A stretch of DNA of 5,528 nucleotides from DASUMP01 sp036277635. GTDB taxonomy: Bacteria; Actinomycetota; Acidimicrobiia; IMCC26256; PALSA-610. Position numbers and translations under genes: made by a program. The notes beneath the pieces were generated by a model. The model saw nothing but the letters and a program-made list of their open reading frames with translations. It was not told the DNA's origin and ran no database searches. The stretch spans positions 1 through 5,528 of the forward strand of contig DASUMP010000154.1 of NCBI GenBank assembly GCA_036277635.1. Reading direction: 5' to 3'. This document shows positions 5,381-5,528 of the stretch, piece after piece. The first letter of the stretch is position 1; every line of letters starts with the position of its first letter.

Positions 5381-5528
5381 AGTGGTGGACCGAGCGAGCG
5401 TCGGCCTCGCGCAAGCGGGTCGCCATCCCGGCGAGCAGCTTGCGTGCGAACCCGGGCACCTCGTCGATGATCCCGGCGAACTCGCGCTGGCCGAGGACCA
5501 CGAGGTCCATGTCGGTCTCGGCGGTCAC
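5379..5528 (-). CDS. C-terminal end of a cyclic-nucleotide-binding-domain protein (partial)
   Basis: The minus strand is open from the right edge of the window to a TGA at 5381-5379, giving 49 residues. The fragment runs TAETDMDLVVLGQREFAGI, then IDEVPGFARKLLAGMATRLREAD. This is the typical end of a Crp/FNR-type cNMP-binding beta-roll: a strand of the xAxTdxxLxxLxxxxF type, the LxxxPxxAxxLLxxMAxRLR helix, and the start of the long C helix. The protein ends about nine residues after that helix, so no helix-turn-helix domain follows as in Crp. It is therefore probably a stand-alone sensor domain or the C-terminal domain of a larger protein, not a classical Crp regulator. The family call is from pattern recognition; the N-terminal part, including the cNMP phosphate-binding cassette, is outside the window. 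It lies upstream of the Fe-S gene on the same strand, 103 bases apart. Confidence 0.8.
   Translation of the reverse strand: MTAETDMDLVVLGQREFAGIIDEVPGFARKLLAGMATRLREADARSVHH

Overview
The window reads as an ordinary housekeeping stretch of a high-GC Actinomycetota chromosome. Codon third positions are almost all G or C. GTG starts behind GGAGGT ribosome sites occur on the minus strand. The dCTP deaminase has the actinobacterial/mycobacterial bifunctional form, and the largest gene is an EtfD-like membrane iron-sulfur reductase. A lineage such as Acidimicrobiia is possible, but the sequence alone cannot fix it. I found no CRISPR array, insertion sequence, phage gene or obvious accessory system.

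Layout from left to right: (1) the 3' end of an unrecognised plus-strand gene (1-117); (2) a small PilZ-domain gene on plus (180-530) with its own likely promoter; (3) a convergent class I SAM-dependent methyltransferase on minus (568-1347), with a hairpin spanning the junction; (4) a divergent EamA/DMT-type 10-helix transporter on plus (about 1402-2238); (5) a tRNA-Gly(CCC) on minus with CCA encoded (2261-2334); (6) dcd, dCTP deaminase/dUTPase, on plus (2401-2973), whose GTG appears to be leaderless; (7) a short convergent spacer with repeats and a hairpin (2974-3067); (8) a 735-residue membrane-anchored Fe-S/CCG-domain oxidoreductase on minus (3068-5275); (9) a 103-base promoter region with a 9-bp direct repeat; (10) the C-terminal end of a cyclic-nucleotide-binding-domain protein on minus (5379-5528, running off the window).

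The genes do not form one pathway. PilZ suggests c-di-GMP signalling, Dcd supplies dUMP for thymidylate synthesis, and the Fe-S protein probably passes electrons from an electron-transfer flavoprotein or similar donor to the quinone pool. The most useful second-look items are regulatory: probable leaderless transcription of dcd (and perhaps of the transporter), the compact divergent tRNA/dcd promoter region, the repeat-rich convergent spacer, and the 21-bp-spaced direct repeat at the Fe-S gene promoter. No gene-free stretch exceeds 300 bases.
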